From DATATV01 sp035551355 (GTDB taxonomy: Bacteria > Actinomycetota > Actinomycetes > Mycobacteriales > Pseudonocardiaceae), in contig DASZNF010000009.1 in the NCBI GenBank assembly GCA_035551355.1, forward strand, positions 40,093 through 104,092: a stretch of DNA of 64,000 nucleotides, in the 5' to 3' direction. Under the pieces are notes generated by a model. The model was not told the DNA's origin, searched no databases, and saw nothing but the letters and a program-made list of their open reading frames with translations. The translations under genes were made by a program, and so were the position numbers. Of this stretch, positions 1 through 7,293 are shown one piece after another (within the stretch, counting starts at the first letter, position 1; each line of letters begins with the position of its first letter).

Positions 1-1
1 T

Positions 2-196
2 ACGCGGGTCGCGGTCGACGGCCTGGTGCACGAGGACGGCCGCCGGTTCGTCTGGTTCGTCAGCCAGGCCGACGCCCCGCTCACGATCACCCCGCGGCTC
101 GCCGCCGGCGTGGGGCTGGTCGACCTCGACGGCGGTGACCCGGACGAGTCGGTGCGACTGCCACCGTTCGGCGTTGCCGTGCGACAAATCCGCTGA
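2..196 (+). CDS. C-terminal end of a probable glycoside hydrolase (partial, runs off the left edge)
   Basis: Only the last 64 codons are in the window, in the frame starting at base 2 and ending with TGA at 194-196. The peptide contains FVWFVSQADAPLTITPRL and ends LPPFGVAVRQIR. A short beta-strand-rich tail ending in a 'pyGVAVl'-type motif is common in the C-terminal beta-sandwich of GH42 and related beta-galactosidases. The neighbouring GH114 and GH43 genes make a carbohydrate-active enzyme plausible. No catalytic residues can be seen, so the family is a guess from the tail alone. Confidence 0.45.
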   Translation, partial: TRVAVDGLVHEDGRRFVWFVSQADAPLTITPRLAAGVGLVDLDGGDPDESVRLPPFGVAVRQIR

Positions 197-315
197 ATCC
201 CTACTTCAACTGCTGGGCCGGATATCTGACGTCGAACAACACCAACGCGTCAACCAAGGCCACCTACTACGACACCCAGGTCCTGCACCAAGGAGACCTT
301 CACCTGTCCAGCTGA
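196..315 (+). pseudogene. Remnant of a secreted-protein C terminus
   Basis: Directly after the previous stop, the +1 frame reads a protein-like stretch (start NPYFNCWAGYLTSNN, end LHQGDLHLSS) to TGA at 313-315. The same frame has a stop near 139 and no start codon with a ribosome site, so it cannot be an intact gene. The aromatic, Asn/Thr-rich composition looks like the end of a secreted beta-sandwich or lectin-like domain. I cannot name the family. It is best explained as the 3' end of a deleted gene. Confidence 0.4.
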
Positions 316-403
316 CAGTCCTCGGTGGATGGATGATGCCGCGTGCGGCCCGGGCACCGCGCCCGGGCCGCCGAACTGCGAAAACGGTCGCGCTGGCGGA
401 TCG

Positions 404-1294
404 TCAGCGACAGGGCTCGAAGTCCGAGTCGTCCAGGTTGATGTTGAACTTCACGCCGTTGAAGTCGTTGCTGTTGTCCGCCGAGCAGAACTTCGAGGTG
501 GCCAGCGAGTACTCGGCCTGGAACACCGGCTTGCCCGCGGTTACGTACTGGTCCAGCCCGTAGGAGCCGTTCTGCGCGGTGGTGCACTCCTGGTACTGGT
601 TGCACTGTTCGTTGAGCGCGCCGTCGAAGTAGGGCAGCAGATCGGGGATCTGGGCCAGATCGTTCTTCTGCAGCACGCTCAGCCCACGGGAGTGGGCGTC
701 GTTGGCCAGCGTGGCGTTGTAATAGATCTGGTCGGCCGCGGTGAGCGGGAACCCGCTGGAATTGGCGTATCCGTCGACGTTGTCCAGCTCAAGGGCATCG
801 AAACCCTTCTGCACGCACATGTCCAGCCGCGCGTCCATGATCGAGCGCAGCGTGCTGCCCGAGTTCTGCACATCCCGCACGTCCAGCCAGTTCTCCCCGG
901 CCCACCCGTCGACCGCGTTGCCCAGCAAGGCTTTCGGGAACTCGGTCGCGTCGGAGCGCCAGTTCTCGTAGGTACCGGCCGAGATGTAGCAGACGGCCTT
1001 GATCCCCGCGTTGTGCAGGGCGGTGACATCGGCCGCGGTCGCGTCGAAGCCGTCGATGTCGTACATGTCGACGGCGCGGAAGGGGGCGGTGGGCACCTTG
1101 GACAGCACCCAGTTCCAGGAGGTGTCCAGCGCCGGGTGCCAGCAGGAGGCGCAGGACACCGGGTCCGGCGCGGCAGGCGTCGCGGCCGCGGCACTGGCCG
1201 CGGGCACCGTCGCCACCAGGGCACCAAGGGCCAGGGCCGTACCGAGGAAGAGCCTCGGCCACCGGGATGCGGACTGCACGGATAATGAGGGCAT
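404..1294 (-). CDS. Secreted endo-alpha-1,4-polygalactosaminidase-like glycoside hydrolase (GH114)
   Basis: About 296 residues. The chosen ATG (in-frame alternatives at 1303 and 1318) gives a classical signal peptide: basic RWPR, a hydrophobic LFLGTALALGALVATV core and cleavage near ASA-AAA. The mature part has the TIM-barrel features of the GH114 / endo alpha-1,4-polygalactosaminidase family: W-rich start (SWNWVLSKV), VDMYDIDGFD, VCYISAGTYENWR, WLDVRD, ALELDNVDGYAN and QKNDLAQIP. Four Cys late in the protein (NEQCNQYQEC, SKFC, EPCR) could form disulfides. It should be exported and hydrolyse galactosaminogalactan-like polymers. The family is clear, but the natural substrate here is inferred. 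Confidence 0.85.
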   Translation of the reverse strand: MPSLSVQSASRWPRLFLGTALALGALVATVPAASAAAATPAAPDPVSCASCWHPALDTSWNWVLSKVPTAPFRAVDMYDIDGFDATAADVTALHNAGIKAVCYISAGTYENWRSDATEFPKALLGNAVDGWAGENWLDVRDVQNSGSTLRSIMDARLDMCVQKGFDALELDNVDGYANSSGFPLTAADQIYYNATLANDAHSRGLSVLQKNDLAQIPDLLPYFDGALNEQCNQYQECTTAQNGSYGLDQYVTAGKPVFQAEYSLATSKFCSADNSNDFNGVKFNINLDDSDFEPCR

Positions 1295-1447
1295 GGGCCA
1301 CATCCTGGTGCCGCCCACGATTATCTGTCCAGATACGGTCAGTACCCCTGCGCGACTGTGCGCACTATGTGCACGTCACCGCGCACAAATCACCGCACAG
1401 GCATTCAGACGAACACATTCACGCAAAGCCGGATCTCTGTGATTGCC

Positions 1448-1758
1448 TTATTCGCACAGATCGTCCTCAGGCAGCGACCCCAGCGCGTCGCGCTGCGGTG
1501 CGGGCAGTCCGTCGATCCCGGCCCGGACCGGGTACAGCAACTGGTGCAGCCCGGAGAACGGCAGATGTTGCTCGGCCTCGGCCCCGCCGGTGGGCAGCAC
1601 CCGCAATCTCGCCGCGGTTTCCACCGCTTCGGCCAGCAACGCGGACTGCCGATGCCCGCCTCGCCCCGGATGAGCAGCGCACCGCCGTGCTCTCCGGCCC
1701 CGTCGACCAGCTCGGCCAGTTGCTTGCGTTCGGCGTCCCGCCCGATCAGCGCCACCAC
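1448..1758 (-). pseudogene. Frameshifted 5' fragment of a LAL-type (large ATPase, LuxR-family) regulator
   Basis: One frame starts LIGRDAERKQLAELVDGA and runs to a Walker A region (LLIRGEAGIGS). The homologous continuation is in another frame: SALLAEAVETAARLRVL, HLPFSGLHQLLYPV, LPAPQRDAL, stop at 1448. This is the N-terminal AAA module of LAL regulators (normally about 900 residues), broken by a frameshift within the P-loop near 1660. Everything after about 105 residues is missing, including the LuxR HTH. A non-functional relic. Confidence 0.75.
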
Positions 1759-1832
1759 GCCAGCTTCCCGGCCGAGCCCGGTTCAACCGATTTGGGCGCG
1801 GCCAGTTCAGCCGCCCGCCGACCGGGTCGGCG

Positions 1833-2654
1833 TCAGCTGACCTTCGGCAGGGTCGGCGGGCGCGGCTCCCAGCCCAGCAGCGCGGACACCGCCGCCGCGG
1901 CCCGCGCGGTGCGCCGGCCGGCCTCGTCGAGCCGGTCGCCGAACCGCGCTTTGGGCGCGGAGATGTTGATCGCCGCGATCACCCGGCCGCGGAAGTCGCG
2001 GATCGGCGCGGATACGCCGACCAGGCCGTCCTCGAACTCCTCGTCCACCACCGCGTAACCGCGGCGGGCCGCCCGCGCGACGAGCACCCACAGCTCGGCC
2101 ACGGTGTGCGCGGCGGCATTCGGCCGGTCTGGCGCGAGATCGACGACCGTGCCGAACCGGACATACAGCTCGTCCGGCGTGGCGTCGGCCAGCAGCACCC
2201 GGCCGGCCGAGGTGCGGGCAGCGGGCACACTCCGCCCCTCCCAGCCCTGGCTGCGGAAGCCGTGACCAGGTGAAACGGACAGCAGAGTGAGCACCCGGGT
2301 ATCCCGCAGGATGCACAGGTGGCTGGACTCCTCCAGTGCGGCCGACAGCTCGTGCATGGTCGGCTCGGCCGCCCGGGACAGCCGGTTCTCCGCGGTCCGC
2401 GCGACCAGCGAGAACAGCCGCCAGCCGAGCTGGTACTCCAGGCCGGCCGGGTCGCGCTCGACGATGCCCGCCTCGGCCAGCGCCTTGAGCGCCCGCGACA
2501 CCTGGCTCTTCTCCCGCCCGGCCAGCTCGGCCAGCCGGACCACGCCGAGGCCGCCGCGCCGCTGGGCCTCCTCGGAGGCGAGTGCCTCCAGCAGGTCGAT
2601 GTCCCGGCGCAGGCCGTGGTCGCGCCGTGGGGCGTGGTCGTCGGCGTCGGGCAC
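1833..2654 (-). CDS. IclR-family transcriptional regulator
   Basis: 273 residues from a GTG start. The N-terminal winged HTH (about 18-80) reads LRRDIDLLEALASEEA, LGVVRLAELAGREKSQVSRAL and AGIVERD. The C-terminal IclR effector domain (about 95-260) contains LSVSPGHGFRSQ, PAARTSAGRVLLA, RGYAVVDEEFEDGLVGVSAPIRD and VIAAINISAP, all usual for the family. It is divergent from the enolase-superfamily/alcohol dehydrogenase operon with 119 bp between starts. That gap holds a CTTGCC/GGCAAG dyad, so it is the likely regulator of that operon, responding to a sugar-acid-like ligand (inference). Confidence 0.9.
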   Translation of the reverse strand: MPDADDHAPRRDHGLRRDIDLLEALASEEAQRRGGLGVVRLAELAGREKSQVSRALKALAEAGIVERDPAGLEYQLGWRLFSLVARTAENRLSRAAEPTMHELSAALEESSHLCILRDTRVLTLLSVSPGHGFRSQGWEGRSVPAARTSAGRVLLADATPDELYVRFGTVVDLAPDRPNAAAHTVAELWVLVARAARRGYAVVDEEFEDGLVGVSAPIRDFRGRVIAAINISAPKARFGDRLDEAGRRTARAAAAVSALLGWEPRPPTLPKVS

Positions 2655-2732
2655 CCGGCCAGCTTACGAGCGAAGGCCGCCACCCGATCGAGTTGACGTG
2701 GCCGCAACAACCATTGCGATTGCCCGGCCGCG

Positions 2733-2748
2733 CTTGCCGGGCGGCAAG
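2733..2748. promoter_or_regulatory. Dyad in the IclR/dehydratase divergent promoter
   Basis: CTTGCCGGGCGGCAAG has perfect 6-bp arms around a 4-bp centre and lies 25 bp before the dehydratase ATG. It is the most symmetrical element in the 119-bp divergent gap, so it is a candidate site for the adjacent IclR protein. A nearby TTGACG (about 2693) could be the -35 box of the rightward promoter. Confidence 0.4.
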
Positions 2749-2773
2749 AACCCGGCTTACCGTCGAAAGCCGG

Positions 2774-3898
2774 ATGAAGATCATCGACATCACCCTGGAC
2801 CGGCTGCGCCTGCCGCTCAACCCGCCGTTCGCGGCGGCCTGGGATCCGGTACCGCGCAGGCACTTCGACGCGACCATTGTGCGCGTGCACACCGACGAGG
2901 GCATCGTCGGCGTCGGCTCCGGCGACACCATGGCAGGATTCGAGGACTACAAACCCCTTTTCGTGGGCACCGACCCGCTGGACATCGTCGGGCAGGTGCG
3001 GGCCATCGAGACCGCGAACTTCCACGGCGCCCGCTACTGGCCGCTGGAAGCGGCGTTCTGGGACATCATCGGCAAGGTGGCCGGCCTGCCGGTCGCCACC
3101 CTGTTCGGCAAGGCGCACAACCGAATCCGGGCCTACGCCTCCACCGGCGAGCTCCGGACTCCGGAAGAACGCGTCGAATCCGCGCTGGCCATGCGCGACC
3201 GCGGCTTCCGGGCGATCAAGATCCGCATCGACCGCGCCAGGATCGGCGAGGGCGTGGCCACGGTCCGCGCGGTGCGCGAGGAACTGGGCGAGGAGTTCGA
3301 CATCATGGTCGATCTCAACCAGTCCTGGCGGATGGCCGGTGACGTGCAACCCGCCACCGATCTGGCCGCGACCCGCGGGCTGGTGCGGAAGCTGGCCGAA
3401 CTCGGCGTGTTCTGGGTGGAGGAACCGCTGCCCTACGCCGATGTCGCCGGGTTCCGGCAGCTGCGCACGGACAATCCCGGGCTGCGCATCGCGGGCGGGG
3501 AGATGCAGCCCTCGCCGCAGGAACTGCTGGGCTACTTCGACCACGACGCGCTGGACGTCTACCAGATGGACGTTGTGCTGGCGATCGGCATGCACCGGGC
3601 GCGCACCTTCGCCGAACTGGCCCAGCTCAAACACCGCCAGTTCACCCCGCACAGCTGGACCAACGGCATCGGCGTGCTGGCCAACCTGCACGTGGCCGCC
3701 GGGGTCGGCGCCGGTCCGTACTTCGAATTCCCTTACGACCCACCGGGTTGGACGCCGGAACGCCGCGATTTCATGCTGGCCGAGCCGGTGATGATCGACG
3801 CGGAGGGCTATCTCAGCGTGCCGGGCGCACCCGGGCTGGGCATCGAACTGAACGAGAATGTCGTCGAGGACACCAGGATCGCAAAGGCAGCACCATGA
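2774..3898 (+). CDS. Mandelate racemase/muconate lactonizing enzyme family protein (enolase superfamily, probable sugar-acid dehydratase)
   Basis: 374 residues from the ATG at 2774. N-terminal capping domain to about 120, then the beta/alpha barrel. Active-site pattern: AIKIRID (KxR instead of KxK, about 148), Mg ligands in VDLNQSW (D about 178), WVEEPLPY (E) and AGGEMQ (E), and a late base in FTPHSWTNG (H). The KxR form and late His suit acid-sugar dehydratases more than muconate cycloisomerases. The TGA overlaps the next start as ATGA. Operon with an aldehyde-dehydrogenase relic and an iron alcohol dehydrogenase, consistent with sugar-acid or polyol breakdown. Exact substrate not deducible. 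Confidence 0.85.
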   Translation: MKIIDITLDRLRLPLNPPFAAAWDPVPRRHFDATIVRVHTDEGIVGVGSGDTMAGFEDYKPLFVGTDPLDIVGQVRAIETANFHGARYWPLEAAFWDIIGKVAGLPVATLFGKAHNRIRAYASTGELRTPEERVESALAMRDRGFRAIKIRIDRARIGEGVATVRAVREELGEEFDIMVDLNQSWRMAGDVQPATDLAATRGLVRKLAELGVFWVEEPLPYADVAGFRQLRTDNPGLRIAGGEMQPSPQELLGYFDHDALDVYQMDVVLAIGMHRARTFAELAQLKHRQFTPHSWTNGIGVLANLHVAAGVGAGPYFEFPYDPPGWTPERRDFMLAEPVMIDAEGYLSVPGAPGLGIELNENVVEDTRIAKAAP

Positions 3899-4050
3899 CA
3901 CTGGACTCCCTGCCAATACTGACCACGATGACCTGCCGGGATGTGCTCGCGCCGTTCGGCGGGTTCGGCGATTCCGGTACCGGGCGGGATAAATCCCTGC
4001 ACGCGCTGGACAACTACACCGCCCTCAAGACCACCTGGTTCGCGCGGTGA
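3895..4050 (+). pseudogene. 51-codon internally deleted aldehyde dehydrogenase relic
   Basis: The ATG overlaps the upstream stop (ATGA) and the TGA overlaps the downstream GTG (GTGA), so both coupling junctions of an operon gene survive. Residues about 19-51 (PFGGFGDSGTGRDKSLHAL then YTALKTTWF) are the C-terminal signature of NAD-dependent aldehyde dehydrogenases of the PuuC/betaine-aldehyde type, normally about 490 residues. The catalytic Cys/Glu and the Rossmann fold are gone. The first 17 residues match nothing I recognise. It may still be translated as a small peptide, but it cannot be an active enzyme. Confidence 0.8.
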
Positions 4051-5225
4051 CCGCAACCGCCCGCGAGTCCGGACCCCGCTGGCTCGCCGACCTCAACGTC
4101 ACCGTGCCGCCGACCGGCCAGGTCGAGTTCGGTGCGGGCGTCATCCACCGGCTGCCCGCCGCGATCGAGGCGGTCGGCCGGCGCCGGGCGTTCGTGGTCA
4201 CCGATCGCGGTCTGCGAGCCGCGGGCGTGCTGGACCGGGTGCTGCACGTGCTCACCGCGACCGGCGTCGAGTACGACGTTTTCGAAGACGTGCAACCGAA
4301 TCCGTCCACCGCGACCGTGATGTCGGGCGCCGCACAGGCCCGCGGGTTCGGCCCGGCGGCGGTGGTCGCGCTCGGCGGCGGTTCGGCGATGGATGCGGCC
4401 AAGGGCATCGCGCTGCTGGCCGCCACGAGTGGCAGCGCGGACGAGTTCGACGACAGTGTCGAACCGGACCAGCCCGGCCTGCCGGTGATCGCCATCCCGA
4501 CGACGGCCGGAACCGGCGCGGAGACCAACGGTTTCGGCGTCATCGAGGACACCGCCCGGCGCCGTAAGGTCTACATCGGACATTCTTCGGTGCGGCCGCG
4601 CATCGCCGTGCTGGATCCGGAACTGACCATCGGCGTGCCCGCTCCGGTGACCGCGGCCACCGGCGTGGACGCGCTGGTGCACGGCATCGAGTCGCTGTCC
4701 TCGCGCGGGGCCAACCCGATCTCGATGGCCTACGCCGCTCAGGCGGTCCGGATGGTGTCGGGCTGGTTGCCCGCCGCGGTGGACGACGGCGGCGATTTGG
4801 AGGCCCGGGCCCAGCTGATCCTTGGCGCGCACCTGGCCGGACAGGCATTGACCATCAGCGGACTCGGCCTGGTGCATGGAATCGCGCACGCGCTGACCGC
4901 GCACACCGGTACCCCGCACGGGGTCGCGCTGGCGGCCGTGCTGCGCGAGGTGATGGAGTTCAACCAGGACGCGGCCGGCCCGGCCTATGCCGCGGTGGCC
5001 GGGGCCACGGGTGCCACCGGCTCCGATCCGGTGCGCGCGGCCATCACCACCGTCGACAATCTACTTGAGCGGGTGCGGATCCGGAAACCGTTGCGGAAAC
5101 TGGGTTGTGACCAGGATCTGTTGTCACCCATCGCGACCGCGGCCCTGGCCGACCCGGTCACCGCGAACACGCCGCGGATGCCCAGCCAGGACGAGGTGCT
5201 GAGCATCTTGCGCAGCGTCTACTAG
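4047..5225 (+). CDS. Iron-containing alcohol dehydrogenase
   Basis: 392 residues, GTG start overlapping the preceding stop. Family III (Fe) ADH features: N-terminal nucleotide-binding half with VVALGGGSAMDAAKGIALLA (GGGS, about 110) and IPTTAGTGAETN (about 153). The helical half carries metal ligands D and H in TGVDALVHGIES, H in LGLVHGIAHAL and H in GTPHGVALA. It probably oxidises or reduces a small polyol or hydroxy-acid produced by the neighbouring dehydratase, using NAD(P). The stop codon shares a CTAG palindrome with the stop of the convergent GH43 gene. Confidence 0.9.
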   Translation: MTATARESGPRWLADLNVTVPPTGQVEFGAGVIHRLPAAIEAVGRRRAFVVTDRGLRAAGVLDRVLHVLTATGVEYDVFEDVQPNPSTATVMSGAAQARGFGPAAVVALGGGSAMDAAKGIALLAATSGSADEFDDSVEPDQPGLPVIAIPTTAGTGAETNGFGVIEDTARRRKVYIGHSSVRPRIAVLDPELTIGVPAPVTAATGVDALVHGIESLSSRGANPISMAYAAQAVRMVSGWLPAAVDDGGDLEARAQLILGAHLAGQALTISGLGLVHGIAHALTAHTGTPHGVALAAVLREVMEFNQDAAGPAYAAVAGATGATGSDPVRAAITTVDNLLERVRIRKPLRKLGCDQDLLSPIATAALADPVTANTPRMPSQDEVLSILRSVY

Positions 5226-7192
5226 GACGACACGAAACAGGATTTCACGACCGAGTACAGCGGATCGCCGAACACCGCGTTCGAGCAGGCGACCGAGCCG
5301 GTCACCGACTGGTAGCCGAACGCGCCGTTCAACCCGTAGGCGACGGTGTGCGTCCCGGTGACCGCACAGGTGCCGTTCTCGTTGGCACACAAGGTGTATC
5401 CGCTCGGGCCGCCCTGCGGCGGGAAGGCACAGGACTTCGGCGTGCCGTAGTCGGGATCGCCGCCGAACGCCGCGGTGGTGCACGGCATCGTGCCGGCAGC
5501 AACGGATTGGTAGACGTAGTCGCCGGGAGCGCCGTAGGCGATCAGGCCCGGCGCGCCGGCCGAACAGGTGCCGTGTTCCCCGGCGCAGGTGCTCCAGCCC
5601 GCGGGCAGCGCGGTCGTGGAGAGCGCAGTCCTGGAGCTGACCGTGGTGATGAAACCGCTGGCGCGATTGGCTTCCGCGCTGAACGTGGTGCCCGAGTCGC
5701 TGCTGTACGCCTCCCCGCCGCCGGGTGCGGAATCGTTGTGCACCATGCCGTAGCAGCCAGTCGTGTTGGCCGATTTCACCTCGATGCCGTAACGGGTTCC
5801 GGCGGTCACCGGGATGTTCGGATACACCGTCACCGCCCGCGGCGACCATCCGATCGACGACGCGGGCACGACGGTGTGGAACAGCGCCGCGCCGGTCGGT
5901 TGATACGAATCGTTGGCGGGAACGATGTCCACCTCAAGACCGGCGTCCGGGGAACCACTCTGGAAAGCGGTGTAGGTGGCCGAGGTCAGCGTGCCGGTCC
6001 GGCCGGCGACGAAGGTCTGGATACGGGCGATGTCGCGCCCGATGTCGCACCACGACTGGAATCCGCTCGTGCCTGCGGTCTGGTCGGTGTCCGGCGGTGG
6101 TGACTGCGCGCCCGCGGACCCGGTGGCCAGATCCAGCGAAAAGCTTGCCGTACAAGTGATCGGCGCGATCCCGCCGCTGCTGTCGAACGACAGTGGCGTC
6201 CAGAAGTAGTTGGCCAGCGCCTCGTTGGCGTTGCCGTTGTTCCACAGGTCGCTGGCGTAGAGGTAGGTGGTGCCAGCGGTGGTGGGGATGGCCGAGACGA
6301 ACGCGGGCTGGCCGCCGCAGGAGTTGGCGGTCACCTTGGTGCCCGCGGACCAGGTGCCCAGCGGCGAACCGGCCGTCTTGTACGAGGTGCCGGTGCCGCC
6401 GCAGTAGCCGCAGTTCGGGTCCGAGTAGGCGATGTAGTAGATCCCGTTGCGCTTGAACATGGCCGGCGCCTCGGTGGCGGACTGGTTCAGCCGGACGTAG
6501 GCGCCGGTGCCGGTGAGGTAGTCGGCGGACAGGCGTTCCACGACCAGGTCTCCGGAGCTGCGCCAGTCGGTGTAGACGAGGTAGGCGGTGCCGTCGTCGT
6601 CCACGAAAACCGTCTCGTCGCCGTTGTTCACGCCACCGGCCGGAGCCGAGTTGTTGACGGCGAGGGTCGGCACGGCCTGCTCGGTGAACGGCCCGGTCGG
6701 CTGGGTCGCGGTGAACACGCGGTAGCCCACGCTGTTGTCGTACACGTTGACCCACAACACATAGCGATTGGTCGACGCGTCGTAGACGACGTGCGGCCGG
6801 TAGCAGCCGTAGGTGTTGCCGTTGCACCGGGTTTGCCAGGTGCTCGTGGTCGGGTCGAACAGGTAACCCTGGTCGGTCCAGTGCACGAGGTCGGTCGAGG
6901 AGTAGACCTTGAAGCCACAGAACGGAGTGCCGGCGGCCTGCCAGCGGAAACCGCAGTCGTAGGCGGTGCCGTAGAGGTAGTAGACGCCGTTGAACAGGGA
7001 GATTTCGCCGTCGTGCGCGTCGACGGCATTGCCGTGGGTGTCAAAGCGCACCAGTTGGTCGCCCGCACTGTCGAAGTTCGTGACCGTTGTCGCGTACGCG
7101 GCGGCCGGTGCCGCCGTTGCGGTGCTGGTCAGGATGGCCGGGGCGAGCGCGGCGACCACCGCGAGCACGAGGATGGCAAGCAACTGGCGCAC
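5222..7192 (-). CDS. Secreted GH43-like glycoside hydrolase with C-terminal repeat modules
   Basis: 656 residues from a GTG with a good ribosome site (GGAGG, 8 nt). Signal peptide about 1-28. Five-bladed propeller (about 40-345): VDAHDGEISLFNGVYYLYG carries the likely catalytic base Asp, YRPHVVYDASTNRYVLW follows, and ATEAPAMFKRNGIYYIAYS holds the likely acid Glu. A beta-sandwich (about 370-525) follows. The last 130 residues hold two copies of a Cys-containing module (GWSTCAGEHGTCS ... KSCAF; GYTLCANENGTCAV ... KSCF). It should act on arabinan/xylan-like side chains outside the cell. A LacI-type palindrome just upstream implies sugar-induced expression. Confidence 0.8.
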   Translation of the reverse strand: MRQLLAILVLAVVAALAPAILTSTATAAPAAAYATTVTNFDSAGDQLVRFDTHGNAVDAHDGEISLFNGVYYLYGTAYDCGFRWQAAGTPFCGFKVYSSTDLVHWTDQGYLFDPTTSTWQTRCNGNTYGCYRPHVVYDASTNRYVLWVNVYDNSVGYRVFTATQPTGPFTEQAVPTLAVNNSAPAGGVNNGDETVFVDDDGTAYLVYTDWRSSGDLVVERLSADYLTGTGAYVRLNQSATEAPAMFKRNGIYYIAYSDPNCGYCGGTGTSYKTAGSPLGTWSAGTKVTANSCGGQPAFVSAIPTTAGTTYLYASDLWNNGNANEALANYFWTPLSFDSSGGIAPITCTASFSLDLATGSAGAQSPPPDTDQTAGTSGFQSWCDIGRDIARIQTFVAGRTGTLTSATYTAFQSGSPDAGLEVDIVPANDSYQPTGAALFHTVVPASSIGWSPRAVTVYPNIPVTAGTRYGIEVKSANTTGCYGMVHNDSAPGGGEAYSSDSGTTFSAEANRASGFITTVSSRTALSTTALPAGWSTCAGEHGTCSAGAPGLIAYGAPGDYVYQSVAAGTMPCTTAAFGGDPDYGTPKSCAFPPQGGPSGYTLCANENGTCAVTGTHTVAYGLNGAFGYQSVTGSVACSNAVFGDPLYSVVKSCFVSS

Positions 7193-7202
7193 GACCGCCT
7201 CC

Positions 7203-7220
7203 GATTAAAACGTTTTAATC
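7203..7220. promoter_or_regulatory. LacI-type operator at the GH43 start
   Basis: GATTAAAACGTTTTAATC is a perfect 18-bp palindrome with the central ACGT-flanked A/T pattern typical of LacI/CcpA-family operators. It lies 10 bp upstream of the GTG start and next to the GGAGG ribosome site. Binding there would block transcription or its early elongation. No LacI gene is in the window, so the repressor must be encoded elsewhere. It is also the most AT-rich tract nearby. Confidence 0.75.
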
Positions 7221-7293
7221 ACGCCGCTCCGAATACTATGGGAAGTCAACTGGTCTAGGCCACATTCACAGTTGATTCGTTCGACCGGGCGGG

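Noticed and set aside
1979..3916. Very long minus-strand reading frame opposite the enolase-superfamily gene and through IclR
   Set aside because: High-GC shadow frame. Arg/His/Gly-rich composition, no motif, and it is antisense to two clearly recognisable genes.
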